Shown here piece by piece: positions 1 to 8,848 of a stretch of DNA of 64,000 bases. The notes under the pieces are model-generated. The model did no database searches and was not told the origin of the DNA. It was given only the letters and a program-made list of their open reading frames with translations. Positions within the stretch are counted from its first letter, which is position 1, and every line of letters begins with the position of its first letter. Source of the DNA: Streptomyces tauricus (GTDB taxonomy: Bacteria > Actinomycetota > Actinomycetes > Streptomycetales > Streptomycetaceae); NCBI RefSeq assembly GCF_014650955.1, contig NZ_BMVY01000001.1:930001-994000 (forward strand), given 5' to 3'. A program made the translations under genes and the position numbers.

Positions 1-1380
1 GAAGTCCTCCTTGATGTCGAAGGCGTACCCGACGTGCACGTCCCCCGTCATGACGACCAGGTTCTCGACCCCGGCCGCGTCCGCGCCGTCGAGGACGCGC
101 CGGCGGGAGGCCCGGTAGCCGTCCCAGGCGTCCATGGACGTCCTCGCCTCGGCGCCGAGCTCGAACTTGCGCTGCGAGAAGCACACCTGTTGCGCCATGA
201 CGTTCCACAGGTTCCGCGAGGCGCGCCAGCCGTCGAGCAGCCACTTCTCCTGCGCCGCCCCCGTGATGGAGCGCGCCGGGTCGTCCGTCTCGGGGCCGGG
301 AGCGTGCAGTGTGTCCCCGTACGCCTGGTCGGAGCGGTACTGGCGGGTGTCGAGGACGTCGAACTGGGCGAGGGTGCCCCACTGCAGCCGGCGGTAGAGC
401 TGCATGTCCGGGCCGTTGGGCATCTGGGCGTTGCGCAGGGGCTGGTTCTCCCAGTGCGCCCGGTAGGCCGCCGCGCGCCGCAGCAGGAACTCCTGCGGCG
501 GGTCGTTGTTCTCACTGATCGCGCCCGCGTAGTTGTTCTCGGTCTCGTGGTCGTCCCAGGTGACGACGAAGGGATGCGCCGCGTGGACCGCCCGCAGATC
601 CGGGTCGCTCTTGTAGAGGGCGTAGCGCAGCCGGTAGTCGTCGAGGGTCTTGGTCTCCCGGTTGTAGAGGTCCGGCAGCACCCGGTCCGTGTAGTCGCGC
701 GCGCCGCCCGCGGAGTTGACGGCGTACTCGTAGAGGTAGTCGCCGAGGTGGAAGACCACGTCGACGTCGTCCTGGGCGAGATGGCGGTGCACGGTGAAGT
801 ACCCGTCGTGGTACGCCTGGCAGGCCACGGCCGCATAGGTGAGCTTCGCGACGGCGGCCGCGGTGGCGGGCGCCGTGCGGGTACGGCCGGTGTCGCTGAT
901 CCACGTCCCGGTCCTGAACCGGTAGTAGTAGACCCGGCCCGCTTCGAGGCCTTCGACTTCCACGTGCAGGCTGTGGTTGTACTCGGGAAAGGCGACGGCG
1001 GTGCCTCTGCGGACGATCACGGCGAAGAGTTCGTCGGCGGCCACCTCCCACTCGACGGCCACGTACTGCCCGGGCAGCCCGCCGCCCGGCTCGTACGGTT
1101 CGGGCGCGAGCCGGGTCCACAGCAGCACGGAGCTGGGCAGCGGGTCTCCGGAGGCGACGCCGAGCGTGAACGGATCCGAGGGGATACGCGCCGCCTGCAG
1201 CTCGCGAGAGCCCGACACTCCCCTGGCCGGCAGGTTGGTGCCGAAGGCGAGGGCGGCGGTCGCGGCGGTGACGGTGAGGAAACGGCGGCGCCCGAAATGC
1301 CGTGCGGCGGCGCGCAGTTCGGGGTCGTGTCGTGACGAGGGGTCCTGCGTCAGCGCTCTGCGACGGCCTGCCGGGGCCAT
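1..1380 (-). CDS. phoD: PhoD-like alkaline phosphatase/phosphodiesterase, Tat-exported (3' end outside window)
   Basis: The frame is open from the ATG at 1380 to the window edge, giving 460 residues with the C-terminus missing. The start is set by GAGAGGAGG just upstream. Residues 31-35 (RRRFL) followed by an Ala-rich hydrophobic stretch form a twin-arginine signal, so export is expected. Metal-ligand motifs of the PhoD family are visible: FHLGDYLYEY near 205-215, TWDDHE near 276 and TGDVHVGY near 445. PhoD enzymes are secreted Fe/Ca metallophosphoesterases that release phosphate from organic esters, often under phosphate starvation. A TAATAT hexamer at 1471-1476 on this strand could be the -10 box, but I found no convincing PHO box. 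The family call is secure; the substrate is unknown. Confidence 0.9.
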   Translation of the reverse strand, partial: MAPAGRRRALTQDPSSRHDPELRAAARHFGRRRFLTVTAATAALAFGTNLPARGVSGSRELQAARIPSDPFTLGVASGDPLPSSVLLWTRLAPEPYEPGGGLPGQYVAVEWEVAADELFAVIVRRGTAVAFPEYNHSLHVEVEGLEAGRVYYYRFRTGTWISDTGRTRTAPATAAAVAKLTYAAVACQAYHDGYFTVHRHLAQDDVDVVFHLGDYLYEYAVNSAGGARDYTDRVLPDLYNRETKTLDDYRLRYALYKSDPDLRAVHAAHPFVVTWDDHETENNYAGAISENNDPPQEFLLRRAAAYRAHWENQPLRNAQMPNGPDMQLYRRLQWGTLAQFDVLDTRQYRSDQAYGDTLHAPGPETDDPARSITGAAQEKWLLDGWRASRNLWNVMAQQVCFSQRKFELGAEARTSMDAWDGYRASRRRVLDGADAAGVENLVVMTGDVHVGYAFDIKEDF

Positions 1381-1668
1381 GGAGGCCTCCTCTCGCGGTT
1401 GACGACACGCACAACGGACCCACCGGCTGCGTGCGACCAGGTCACAGGGCCGCAGGAAGTGGATCACCGCATATTAAACGGATAAAGCTCACAAATACGG
1501 CAAGCGCGGGACGCACGGAGCGTCCGGGCCGGGCGCGGGTCGGCGTGCCCGGGTTCCCGGACCGTCAACGTCCGCTTGTCCTGCCCGGATTGACCGGTTG
1601 CGGACCCCGGCGCGGGGTACGCGGACTCCCCGTACGCACACGGGTGGACATGGAAGGGAAGACGAGTC

Positions 1669-1932
1669 ATGGCACTGCGAGACAGAGCGACACCGCCGTC
1701 CGAGCTGGGCACCCTGGAGCGCGGCACCAGGCAACGCGGGCAGTTGCGGGTGCGCCTCATGGACATCGCGTGGACCGCGCTGTGCACCGTCCTGGCCCTG
1801 TGGGCCGTATGGAGCGTCTTCGGCGTGGCGAACGGAGCGACCGACTGGGCCTACTCCGCCGTGGCCTGGGTCCTCCTCGCCATCGCGCTGTCCCTGCGTG
1901 TCGCGACCGTCCGCCGGAGGAGCCGGGTCTGA
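1669..1932 (+). CDS. Small two-TM membrane protein
   Basis: This 87-residue protein has two hydrophobic segments, about 33-54 and 60-80, after a charged N-terminus. It ends in a basic tail (RRRSRV). AAGGGAAG precedes the ATG. The next gene starts 37 bp downstream on the same strand and also encodes a membrane protein, so the two probably form one transcript. I recognise no family and no catalytic residues. Function is unknown. Confidence 0.7.
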   Translation: MALRDRATPPSELGTLERGTRQRGQLRVRLMDIAWTALCTVLALWAVWSVFGVANGATDWAYSAVAWVLLAIALSLRVATVRRRSRV

Positions 1933-1968
1933 CCCGGGAGCCGACCCGAAACCAAGGAGTGACGGACC

Positions 1969-2511
1969 ATGGAACGCGTCAACACCCTTCTCGGCAAACA
2001 CATCTGGCTGCAGTTCGCCCTCGGGATCCTCGTCGGCAGCGCCCTGATGGTGCTTCTGTTCCCGGGGCGTTCCATACTCTCCGTCGTGATCCGCATGACC
2101 GTCGTCTCGATCGGCAGCATCGCCGTCGTACTGGCCGCGCGGCGCAAGGAGAAGCGGGCCGCCGGCAGCACGGACACCCTCGTCGTGCTGGACCGGAAGC
2201 TGCGCAAGGGTGACGTCCCCACCGACCCCGCGGAGCGCGACGCCATGCGCGCGCTGGTCGCCCAGCGTCTGCACCGCACACGTCATCGCGTGCCGGCCCT
2301 GGTCTTCCTCGTCGTCCTCTTCTGCTCGGTCACCGTCCTGACGGCCATGACCGGCGGGCTGCGCCCGACCATCGGCCTCGCCCTGCTCACCGTGCTCTTC
2401 ATCGGCTGGCTCACCGTCAGCGGCTCCAGGAACCAGCGCCGCCTGCGCGCCATGGACGCGGCCCTGGAGAGCGAGGGCGCCACGCGGAGCCCCGCCTACT
2501 CGAAGGCCTAG
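1969..2511 (+). CDS. Four-TM membrane protein of unknown function
   Basis: This 180-residue protein starts at an ATG with AAGGAG spaced normally before it. Hydrophobic segments lie near 12-31, 35-55, 107-125 and 130-150. Between the second and third is a charged stretch of about 50 residues rich in Lys, Arg and Asp that must lie on one face of the membrane. It follows the 87-residue membrane protein and its stop codon overlaps the stop of the convergent acetyltransferase in a shared CTAG. I recognise no family. Confidence 0.75.
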   Translation: MERVNTLLGKHIWLQFALGILVGSALMVLLFPGRSILSVVIRMTVVSIGSIAVVLAARRKEKRAAGSTDTLVVLDRKLRKGDVPTDPAERDAMRALVAQRLHRTRHRVPALVFLVVLFCSVTVLTAMTGGLRPTIGLALLTVLFIGWLTVSGSRNQRRLRAMDAALESEGATRSPAYSKA

Positions 2512-3158
2512 ATCGAGCCCGGCGCCGCGGCCTCCAGGGCGTCGACGCTGCCGGACATGATGGTGCGGACATGCTCGCTGATGTGCTCGGCGGGCCAGTC
2601 CCACCAGGCGACCGCCAGCAGCCGGGCGATGTCCTCGTCGGCGTACCTGCGCCGCAGGAGTTTGGCCGGGTTGCCGCCGACGACGCCGTAGTCGGGCACG
2701 TCGTCGACCACGACGGCCCCGGAGGCGACGATCGCCCCGTGCCCGATCCGGACCCCGGGCATCACCATGGTCCGGTACCCGAACCAGACGTCGTTGCCGA
2801 CCACGGTGTCCCCCCTGCCCGGCAGGCCGGTGATCAGGTCGAAGTGCTCGGCCCAGTCGCCTCCCATGATCGGGAAGGGGAACGTCGAGGGGCCGTCCAT
2901 CCGGTGATTGGCGCCGTTCATGATGAACCGCACGCCTTCGCCCAGCGCGCAGTACTTGCCGATGACCAGCTTCTCCGGCCCGTAGTGGTACAGCACGTTG
3001 CGGGTCTCGAAAGCCGTCGGGTCGTCCGGATCGTCGTAGTAGGTGTACTCCCCCACCTCGATCAACGGCGAGGTGACCAAGGGGCGCAGCAGCACCACCC
3101 GGGGCTGCTCGGGCATCGGGTGCAGCACGTTCGGGTCTGCGGGAACGGCCGGCATCAC
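2508..3158 (-). CDS. CatB/Vat-type xenobiotic O-acetyltransferase (left-handed beta helix)
   Basis: This 216-residue protein shows the hexapeptide-repeat pattern of the CatB/Vat xenobiotic acetyltransferases: IGKYCALGEGVRFIMNGANH with the catalytic His, IGHGAIVASGAVVV, and the C-terminal YGVVGGNPAKLLRRR signature. Family members acetylate chloramphenicol or streptogramin A with acetyl-CoA in the cytoplasm; many chromosomal copies have unknown substrates. GTG 3158 and ATG 3155 are both possible starts; GAGGAG sits 8 nt before the GTG. The gene converges on the membrane-protein gene with a 4-bp stop overlap. A set of 10-bp repeats lies upstream. Family call sure; resistance role inferred only. 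Confidence 0.9.
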   Translation of the reverse strand: MMPAVPADPNVLHPMPEQPRVVLLRPLVTSPLIEVGEYTYYDDPDDPTAFETRNVLYHYGPEKLVIGKYCALGEGVRFIMNGANHRMDGPSTFPFPIMGGDWAEHFDLITGLPGRGDTVVGNDVWFGYRTMVMPGVRIGHGAIVASGAVVVDDVPDYGVVGGNPAKLLRRRYADEDIARLLAVAWWDWPAEHISEHVRTIMSGSVDALEAAAPGSI

Positions 3159-3171
3159 GGATCAACTCCTC

Positions 3172-3218
3172 GTACGTCGATGTGCGTCGCTGTACGTCGA
3201 TGGCCGATGTACGTCAAT
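3172..3218 (+). repeat. 10-bp direct repeats upstream of the acetyltransferase gene
   Basis: Units GTACGTCGAT (3172-3181), GTGCGTCGCT (3182-3191) and GTACGTCGAT (3192-3201) are contiguous; GTACGTCAAT (3209-3218) follows after 7 bp. The period is about one helical turn, so the units face the same side of the DNA. The array lies just upstream of the start of the CatB-type gene. Confidence 0.65.
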
Positions 3219-3283
3219 GACGGATCCCATGATCGCAAACGAGCCCGGGGCGGCGATGCGGCCGGCTCCAACCCGGCGTGCGC

Positions 3284-4552
3284 TCAGTCGGGTTCGGCCG
3301 CGTCCAGCGCTTTCCGCGCGGCGGCCCGGACCTCCTCGGAGGGGGCCTCGTCCGCGAGGCGGCGCAGCGCGGGCAGGGCCTCGTCGAGGCCGTGGAGCGC
3401 GTCGCCTGTGCGTGAGGGCACGTCCCTGCCGGACGCGAGGTGGGCGGTGAGCGCGTCCGCCACGGCGTGGCGTTCCCAGAAGCGGAGGCCGTCGTGGACG
3501 AGGGTGCCCAGGCCGTCCACCGCCCCCGCACGCACCTCGGCCTCGGGGTCGCCGAGAAGCGGGATGAGCAGCCACACCGCGTCCCATCGTCCGGCCCCGC
3601 CCACTGCCACCGCGGCGGCTCCCCTGGTGCTCGCGGGCAGCGCCCCGTCGGTGAGGGCCGCGCGCAGATGCTCCCTGGAGGTCCAGGTGTCGAGGTGTCC
3701 GAGTGCGGCCGCGGCCCGCCGTCCGGCCCGTGGATCCCCGAGCCACCGGACCGCGAGGTCGGTCAACCGCCGCTCGCCCCGCCACCCGAGTCCGCTCAGC
3801 AGGAGGCCTGCGACCTCCGGGTCCCGCTCCGTCCGCAGGGCGTCGACCAGGGTGTCGTCGACCGAGGGCCTTTCCAGGTTCAGCAGCCGCCGGACCACCG
3901 CGTACCGCACCACGGGGGACGGGTCGCGCACTCCGGTGAGCAGCGAGTCGAGCAACCGCTCGGTGCAGGTACGCGGCAGCATCTCCAGGACCTGTGCCCG
4001 GGCGGCGGCCTCGCCCTCCCGGGCAGTGCGGAGCACCTCCGCGCGGACGGCCGGGTCGTCGCGCAGGAGATACAGCACTCTCCGGGCGCGTCCCCACACC
4101 GCGCCCTCCGGATCGCCGAGCAGCCGTACCAGCGGGGCGACATCGCCCGGCACGCCCAGCGCGTACAGGCCGTCCAGGGCGTTGATCCGCAGGTGGTGGT
4201 CCGGGTCGTGGAGCAGGTCGACGAAGGCCGTCGTGACCGCCCGGCCCGTCAGCTCCAGCCGGATCGCGGCGAGCGAGGCCCTGCGCCGCACCCAGGGATC
4301 CGTGTCACGCATCAGAGCGGGCAGCACGGTGCCGGCCGCTTCCGGGACACCGAGCAGGCCGAGTCCTCGGGCCGCCGCCGCGCGGACCTCCGGTACGGGG
4401 TCATCGGCGGCCTCGGCGAGCGTTCCGGCGTGCTCGGGTCGGCCGATCCTGCCGAGGCCTTTCGCCGCCGCCGCGCGTCGCGCCGGGTCCGCGTGCGGAC
4501 CGGCCGACGCCAACTCTCCCAGAAAGTATGCGATTTGCTGTTCCGTCCCCAT
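3284..4552 (-). CDS. HEAT-repeat protein
   Basis: This 422-residue protein is built almost entirely of roughly 31-residue helical repeats with the HEAT/PBS-lyase pattern, for example DPVPEVRAAAARGLGLLG, DPDHHLRINALDGLYALG and DPEAEVRAGAVDGLGTLV. There is no signal peptide and no catalytic motif, so it is probably a cytoplasmic protein-binding scaffold. It begins at ATG 4552 with a G-rich stretch upstream but no strong ribosome binding site. It stands 69 bp downstream of the ThDP-enzyme gene on the same strand, so co-transcription is possible. The partner is unknown. Confidence 0.85.
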   Translation of the reverse strand: MGTEQQIAYFLGELASAGPHADPARRAAAAKGLGRIGRPEHAGTLAEAADDPVPEVRAAAARGLGLLGVPEAAGTVLPALMRDTDPWVRRRASLAAIRLELTGRAVTTAFVDLLHDPDHHLRINALDGLYALGVPGDVAPLVRLLGDPEGAVWGRARRVLYLLRDDPAVRAEVLRTAREGEAAARAQVLEMLPRTCTERLLDSLLTGVRDPSPVVRYAVVRRLLNLERPSVDDTLVDALRTERDPEVAGLLLSGLGWRGERRLTDLAVRWLGDPRAGRRAAAALGHLDTWTSREHLRAALTDGALPASTRGAAAVAVGGAGRWDAVWLLIPLLGDPEAEVRAGAVDGLGTLVHDGLRFWERHAVADALTAHLASGRDVPSRTGDALHGLDEALPALRRLADEAPSEEVRAAARKALDAAEPD

Positions 4553-4621
4553 GGCACCCCCGACAAGGGAGACGCACGAGACGCCGTGGGGTTGCGCTTC
4601 CTTCGCCGGGCCGGTGTCCGT

Positions 4622-6265
4622 TCAGTGGCCGCGGAACGCCTCTTCGAGCCACCACGACCCCTGGTCCCGGGCCACCTTCGCGTCGATGAGCAAGGGCGCG
4701 GACCGGGGGCCGGCGACCCAGTCCTCGACGGCCTTCAGATCCGTCGGCGCACGCACGGTCACCGCCTCGAAGCCATGGCCCCGGGCCACCGCGGCGATGT
4801 CCGTCGGCGGGAACTCGACCGTGGCGAGCGGATGTCCGTCCGGGCCGAAGTGGTGCACCTCCGCCCCGTAGGCGTCGTCGTTGTACACGACCACGACCAT
4901 CGGCAGCCCGAGCCGGCGGACGGTGTCGAACTCCGCGGCGCCCATCATCGCTCCGCCGTCGCCGAGCGCCGCCACCGGGAGCCGGTCCGGCCGCGCGAGC
5001 GCCGCGCCGATCGCGGTCGCGAGTCCCAGGCCGATCGCCTGGAACGCCTGGGTGAAACACAGGCCGTTCTCGTCCGGCACCGACAGGTACATGCTCGGGT
5101 GACCCATGAAGTTGCCGGAGTCCACGCCGATCACACGCTCCGCGGGCAGGAGGTCGTCGAGGGCGATGCTCAGGGTGCGCGGGTCGATCCGCTCACGGCT
5201 GCTCGTGTCCTCGTAGGGCACGTCCCGCCACCGCACGCGTGCGGTGATCGCTTCGGCCGTGGCGGCGGTCCGGTAGCCCCGCCGTGCCGTGGCGCCGCCC
5301 GTCTGCGACGCACGCCGTGCGGTGAGTTCCACGTCGCCGGTGACCCCGAGCCGCACGTCCCGGTGTGCGCCGAGCGCGGACGCGTCGTCGTCGACCTGGA
5401 CGACGGTCGTGCCGGGGCCGATCAGCCGGCCGTGCCGCATCGTCCACATGTTCAGCGCGCAGCCCCAGCCCACGATCAGGTCCGCCGCCTCGATCAGCTC
5501 GGCCGTCAGGGGTGACGCGAATCCCCCGGACACGTCGAGCGACCACGGGTTGCCGTGGAACAGGCCGCGCGCCACGGCCGACGTCGCCAGCAGGGCTCCG
5601 TACCGGTCGGCGAGCGTTTCGAGGGCGGCCCGTGCTCCCGGGGAGCGTGCTCCGCGGCCGGCCACGAAGAGCGGCCGCTGTGCCTGTTCGAGGACACGCA
5701 CCAATGCCGCCACGTCGTCCGGCGACGGCTCCACCGCCTCCCGTTCCCTAGGTGGCGCCGCCCGGGTCAGGGCGCCCTCGGGGACATCCAGGGACTGCAC
5801 GGTCAGGGGGACGTTGAGCAGCACGGTCCGCCGCTCGTGCACGGCTCGTTCGACCGCCGTGCAGGCCTGCTCCACCGCGTGCTCGCCCGAGGTGATCCGC
5901 AGCGGGACCGCGCCCACCGCCCGGGCCAGCGCCTCCTGGTCGATGTGGAAGTTGGACCTCGGTTCGGTCACCTCGGCCGCCAGCACCAGCAGCGGCGTAC
6001 GGCTCTTGGCCGCTTCGGCGATGCCCGTCATGGCGTTCGTCAGGCCGGGTCCCTGGTGGACGCTCAGTGCGGCCACGGTGCCGCTCGTGCGGGCGTACGC
6101 GTCGGCCATGGTCGCCGCGCCGCCCTCGTGGCGTGCGGCGACGAAACGCGATCCCGCCGCGATCATCGCGTTGGTCAGATGGAAGTTGCCCGATCCGACG
6201 ACGCCGAAGACCTGGCCCACCCCGGCCGTGTACAGCGCCCGTCCGACGGCCTCCGCGACCTTCAT
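4622..6265 (-). CDS. Thiamine diphosphate-dependent enzyme of the acetolactate synthase/benzoylformate decarboxylase type
   Basis: This 547-residue protein has the three-domain plan of ThDP decarboxylases and synthases. The N-terminal pyrimidine domain carries the catalytic Glu in ARHEGGAATMADAYAR (about 44-59), the middle domain runs about 190-320, and the C-terminal diphosphate domain has ALGDGGAMMGAAEFD through VVVYND. Length is typical. It starts with an ATGA overlap with the upstream cyclase-family gene, so the two are translationally coupled. No regulatory-subunit gene lies nearby, which argues against a biosynthetic acetolactate synthase. A decarboxylase or carboligase acting with the cyclase-family hydrolase fits better, but the substrate is not evident. 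Confidence 0.88.
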   Translation of the reverse strand: MKVAEAVGRALYTAGVGQVFGVVGSGNFHLTNAMIAAGSRFVAARHEGGAATMADAYARTSGTVAALSVHQGPGLTNAMTGIAEAAKSRTPLLVLAAEVTEPRSNFHIDQEALARAVGAVPLRITSGEHAVEQACTAVERAVHERRTVLLNVPLTVQSLDVPEGALTRAAPPREREAVEPSPDDVAALVRVLEQAQRPLFVAGRGARSPGARAALETLADRYGALLATSAVARGLFHGNPWSLDVSGGFASPLTAELIEAADLIVGWGCALNMWTMRHGRLIGPGTTVVQVDDDASALGAHRDVRLGVTGDVELTARRASQTGGATARRGYRTAATAEAITARVRWRDVPYEDTSSRERIDPRTLSIALDDLLPAERVIGVDSGNFMGHPSMYLSVPDENGLCFTQAFQAIGLGLATAIGAALARPDRLPVAALGDGGAMMGAAEFDTVRRLGLPMVVVVYNDDAYGAEVHHFGPDGHPLATVEFPPTDIAAVARGHGFEAVTVRAPTDLKAVEDWVAGPRSAPLLIDAKVARDQGSWWLEEAFRGH

Positions 6266-7047
6266 GAGCGCTCCACCAGGGCGAGCACCCGGGCCGGGGA
6301 GCCGGAGCCCGACACGATGGGCAGCGGTCCGGCGACGACGACGGCGCCGGTCGGGGGCAGCGCCGCCAGGTTCCGCAGCTGGGTGAGCCCGTACTTGTCA
6401 CTGCCCATCAGGTACGAGTGGCACGGGAAGGCCGGGTCGAAGGCGTGCCCGCGTCCGGCATCCGTGCCCACCGTCTCGACGCCGAGGCCGATCACCGGGG
6501 ACTCCTCGGCCACCCAGCGGGCGCACTCCGGTGAAAGGCCGGGGGTGTGCGGGCCGTTCTCGTCCGCGTTCAGGAACGCCTCCTGCGCGTGCGAGCGGGC
6601 GTCCCACCCGGTCCGCAGCAGCAGCCAGCCGCCGTCGGGCAACGGCCCGTGCCCGGCCTCCCACGCCCGCAGGTGCTCCACCTCCACGAGGAAGTCCGGG
6701 TCCTTGGCCGCCTCGGCGGTGAAGTCCAGCACCGCGGCGGGCGCGACCAGCCGTCCCGCCGGTACGGACGCCACGTCGGCGAGGTCCTTGCCGGTCACCC
6801 AGTGGTTCGGGGCGTCGAAATGGGTACCCGTGTGCTCGCCGGTGCGGAAGTTGTTCCAGTACCAGGCCGGTCCGCGCTCGTCGTACCTGCTGATCTCCTC
6901 CAGGGTGAACACCTGGGTCTGGCCGAACTCGGGCGGCAGCTGGAGCACCGGGGTCGACGACGACAACGGCGAGGTGAGGTCGACGACTTCGATGGACCCC
7001 CCTCGCAACCCGGCCACCAGCGCGGCGAGAACGGACGGCTCGGACAT
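6262..7047 (-). CDS. Cyclase-family metal-dependent hydrolase (kynurenine formamidase-like)
   Basis: This 261-residue protein carries the metal-binding signature HTGTHFDAPNHW of the cyclase family (kynurenine formamidase, isatin hydrolase, polyketide cyclases of PF04199 type). A second conserved block is GLGVETVGTD. GAGGAGG lies five bases before the ATG. The stop overlaps the start of the ThDP enzyme by 4 bp, so the two make a tight operon. Family members hydrolyse amides or lactam-like rings using Zn or Mn. A pathway in which this enzyme opens or deformylates a substrate that the ThDP enzyme then decarboxylates is inference from the pairing. Confidence 0.87.
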   Translation of the reverse strand: MSEPSVLAALVAGLRGGSIEVVDLTSPLSSSTPVLQLPPEFGQTQVFTLEEISRYDERGPAWYWNNFRTGEHTGTHFDAPNHWVTGKDLADVASVPAGRLVAPAAVLDFTAEAAKDPDFLVEVEHLRAWEAGHGPLPDGGWLLLRTGWDARSHAQEAFLNADENGPHTPGLSPECARWVAEESPVIGLGVETVGTDAGRGHAFDPAFPCHSYLMGSDKYGLTQLRNLAALPPTGAVVVAGPLPIVSGSGSPARVLALVERS

Positions 7048-7139
7048 GCGGCCTCCTCGTACGACGGAAGAACTGACAGCATGGCAGCCGGGACCGACAG
7101 TGGCTCCGGTCCGACGAGTCGAAGGCGGGTGGAGGCGGA

Positions 7140-7760
7140 GTGCGCGCGATGCCCAGGAGCACGACGGCGGTGGCCGTGTTCGCGGTCGCCGTACTGAGCG
7201 TGGCCGGTTGTTCCGGTGACGGCGGCGAGGACGCTGCGCGGTCGTCGGACCCCTCCGCCGGCACCACGGCCTCCTTCTCCGACTCCCCTTCCGTCTCCCC
7301 GCCGGGCGAACTCCCCAGCCCCACCCCGCCGCCGCCCCCGCCCTCGCCCCCTGCCCCGACGGACGCGGCCTCCGCCTCGATCACCGCCTCGGCCGGCGGG
7401 AGCCCGTCTCCGGTGCCCACGGCCGGACGGCAGCAGAAGCTGGTGACCATGACCGTCAGCGGCGGTTTCGCCGGTGTCCGGCAGGAGGTGATCCTGCGCG
7501 GCGACGGCACGGTCCGCACCAGCGACAAGGGCGATGCCGAGGTACGCCGCGCCGGCGCGGCCGAGTTCACACGGTTGCGTACGCTCCTCGGCGACCCGGC
7601 GCTGGACGACGTCCCCGCGTCCACCGTGGACCGGAACGCGGCCGACCTGTTCCAGTACACGCTGCGCTTCGACGGCAGGACCGTCGTCACCGACCGCTCC
7701 GCCGAGCGCCCGCCGCTCGACCGGCTCATCGACGCCCTCTCCGAGTGGCTGCCGGCCTGA
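7140..7760 (+). CDS. Lipoprotein with C-terminal emfourin-like domain
   Basis: This 206-residue protein begins at GTG 7140 with GGAGG four bases upstream; ATG 7149 is a possible alternative. The signal peptide ends in a lipobox, VAGC, near residue 23. A Ser/Pro-rich linker at about 30-95 includes a run of Pro. The C-terminal 110 residues (VSGGFAGVRQEVIL through DLFQYTLRFDGRTVV) resemble the emfourin family, known as inhibitors of M4 thermolysin-like proteases; this call is from remembered pattern, not a search. If right, the protein is a surface-anchored protease inhibitor. No M4 protease gene lies in the window. Confidence 0.8.
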   Translation: MRAMPRSTTAVAVFAVAVLSVAGCSGDGGEDAARSSDPSAGTTASFSDSPSVSPPGELPSPTPPPPPPSPPAPTDAASASITASAGGSPSPVPTAGRQQKLVTMTVSGGFAGVRQEVILRGDGTVRTSDKGDAEVRRAGAAEFTRLRTLLGDPALDDVPASTVDRNAADLFQYTLRFDGRTVVTDRSAERPPLDRLIDALSEWLPA

Positions 7761-7771
7761 AGCCTCACGCC

Positions 7772-8848
7772 TCACGCCGGTGAGCCGCCGGACGCGCCGC
7801 GGACCGCCCCGATCCGCTGCAGTTCCTTCAGCGGGTAGGGCGTGTACTTGCTCTCGTCCGTGAGTCGGCGGAAGAAGTCCGCCATCACCGCGGCGAGCGG
7901 CGCGTCGCGGCTGAGGACCGCCGCGACCCCCGCCGGAACTCCGGTGGGACGCTCGCCCTCGGCGTACGCCCGCCTGTCTCTCCCGTACAGGGCTGCGACC
8001 AGCCAGTTCACCAGATAGCCGGCCGAGTAGCAGCGGTCGTAGCTCCGATGCCCGTCGTAGAAGGCACGCTCCTCCCGCGACAGCTCGAACCGTGCGGAGA
8101 GGGCGAGGCCGTAGTCCGCGAAGTAGAGGCGCTCACCGTCGGTGAGGATGTTCTCGAAGTGGGTGTCGAAGTGCAGCAGACCTCGGCCGTTCATGAAGGA
8201 GGTGCCAGCTTCCAGGCCGCTCTCCACCATGGCGCAGGCCCGGTCGGCGGCCTCGTCACCGGCGGCCAGTTGTTGCCCCAGCCACTGGTGCAGGTTCTGC
8301 GGGACGTACTCCAGGAACAGCGCGATGCTCGCCGAGGACCGCCGCAGGGCGTCGATCCGCCGGCGTACCGCTGATCCGTCGTTCCCCCAGCTCGCGGCGG
8401 CCCGCTCCACGTCGGCCAGTTCCTCGAACAGGGGCGCCGAGTCCGGCAGGACCCGCCAGTGGTGCATCAGGGGGAAGCCGTCGTACTCGCCCGCCAGCAC
8501 CCAGTTCGTCGTCATCGTGTGCACGGCGAGTTCCCTCCAGGCCCCGAACCCCGGCCCGCCGACGCCGTACTGGCTGAAGAGCGGCAGGTCGAACAGGTTC
8601 GCCGTGGAGTGTGTGTTCGCCGGTTGCCGTTCGAGGTCGGTGAGGGGCACCCGCTTCACGAAGACGCGCGTTCCGCCGACCTCCAGCACGGTCGACCTGC
8701 CTCCGATGCCGGCACCGGTGGTCCCGGCGTCGTCCAGGAGTTCCTGGAGCGCCCGGTCGCTGTGCAGGGCCAGGGCCGTGGCAACGGCTCCATGAGCCGT
8801 GAGCCGCGCGCTGCGGCCCGTACCGCCGCCCTTCACCGCCGACTCCAC
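7772..8848 (-). CDS. Protein kinase-like (aminoglycoside phosphotransferase-fold) protein
   Basis: This 358-residue protein has an apparently complete set of catalytic residues: a Lys in TRVFVKRVPL near 60-69, the catalytic loop HFDTHFENIL (His-Asp with downstream Asn) near 226-235, and a metal-binding ADYG shortly after. This is the atypical kinase/APH-like pattern seen in many actinobacterial proteins labelled protein kinase family protein. There is no transmembrane segment. The GTG start at 8848 falls inside a set of imperfect 20-bp repeats and no strong ribosome binding site is visible, so the start is uncertain. The substrate is unknown. Confidence 0.8.
   Translation of the reverse strand: MESAVKGGGTGRSARLTAHGAVATALALHSDRALQELLDDAGTTGAGIGGRSTVLEVGGTRVFVKRVPLTDLERQPANTHSTANLFDLPLFSQYGVGGPGFGAWRELAVHTMTTNWVLAGEYDGFPLMHHWRVLPDSAPLFEELADVERAAASWGNDGSAVRRRIDALRRSSASIALFLEYVPQNLHQWLGQQLAAGDEAADRACAMVESGLEAGTSFMNGRGLLHFDTHFENILTDGERLYFADYGLALSARFELSREERAFYDGHRSYDRCYSAGYLVNWLVAALYGRDRRAYAEGERPTGVPAGVAAVLSRDAPLAAVMADFFRRLTDESKYTPYPLKELQRIGAVRGASGGSPA

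Noticed and set aside
1381..1500. PHO box upstream of phoD
   Set aside because: I could not find two adjacent GTTCACC-like units; only a TAATAT hexamer stands out.
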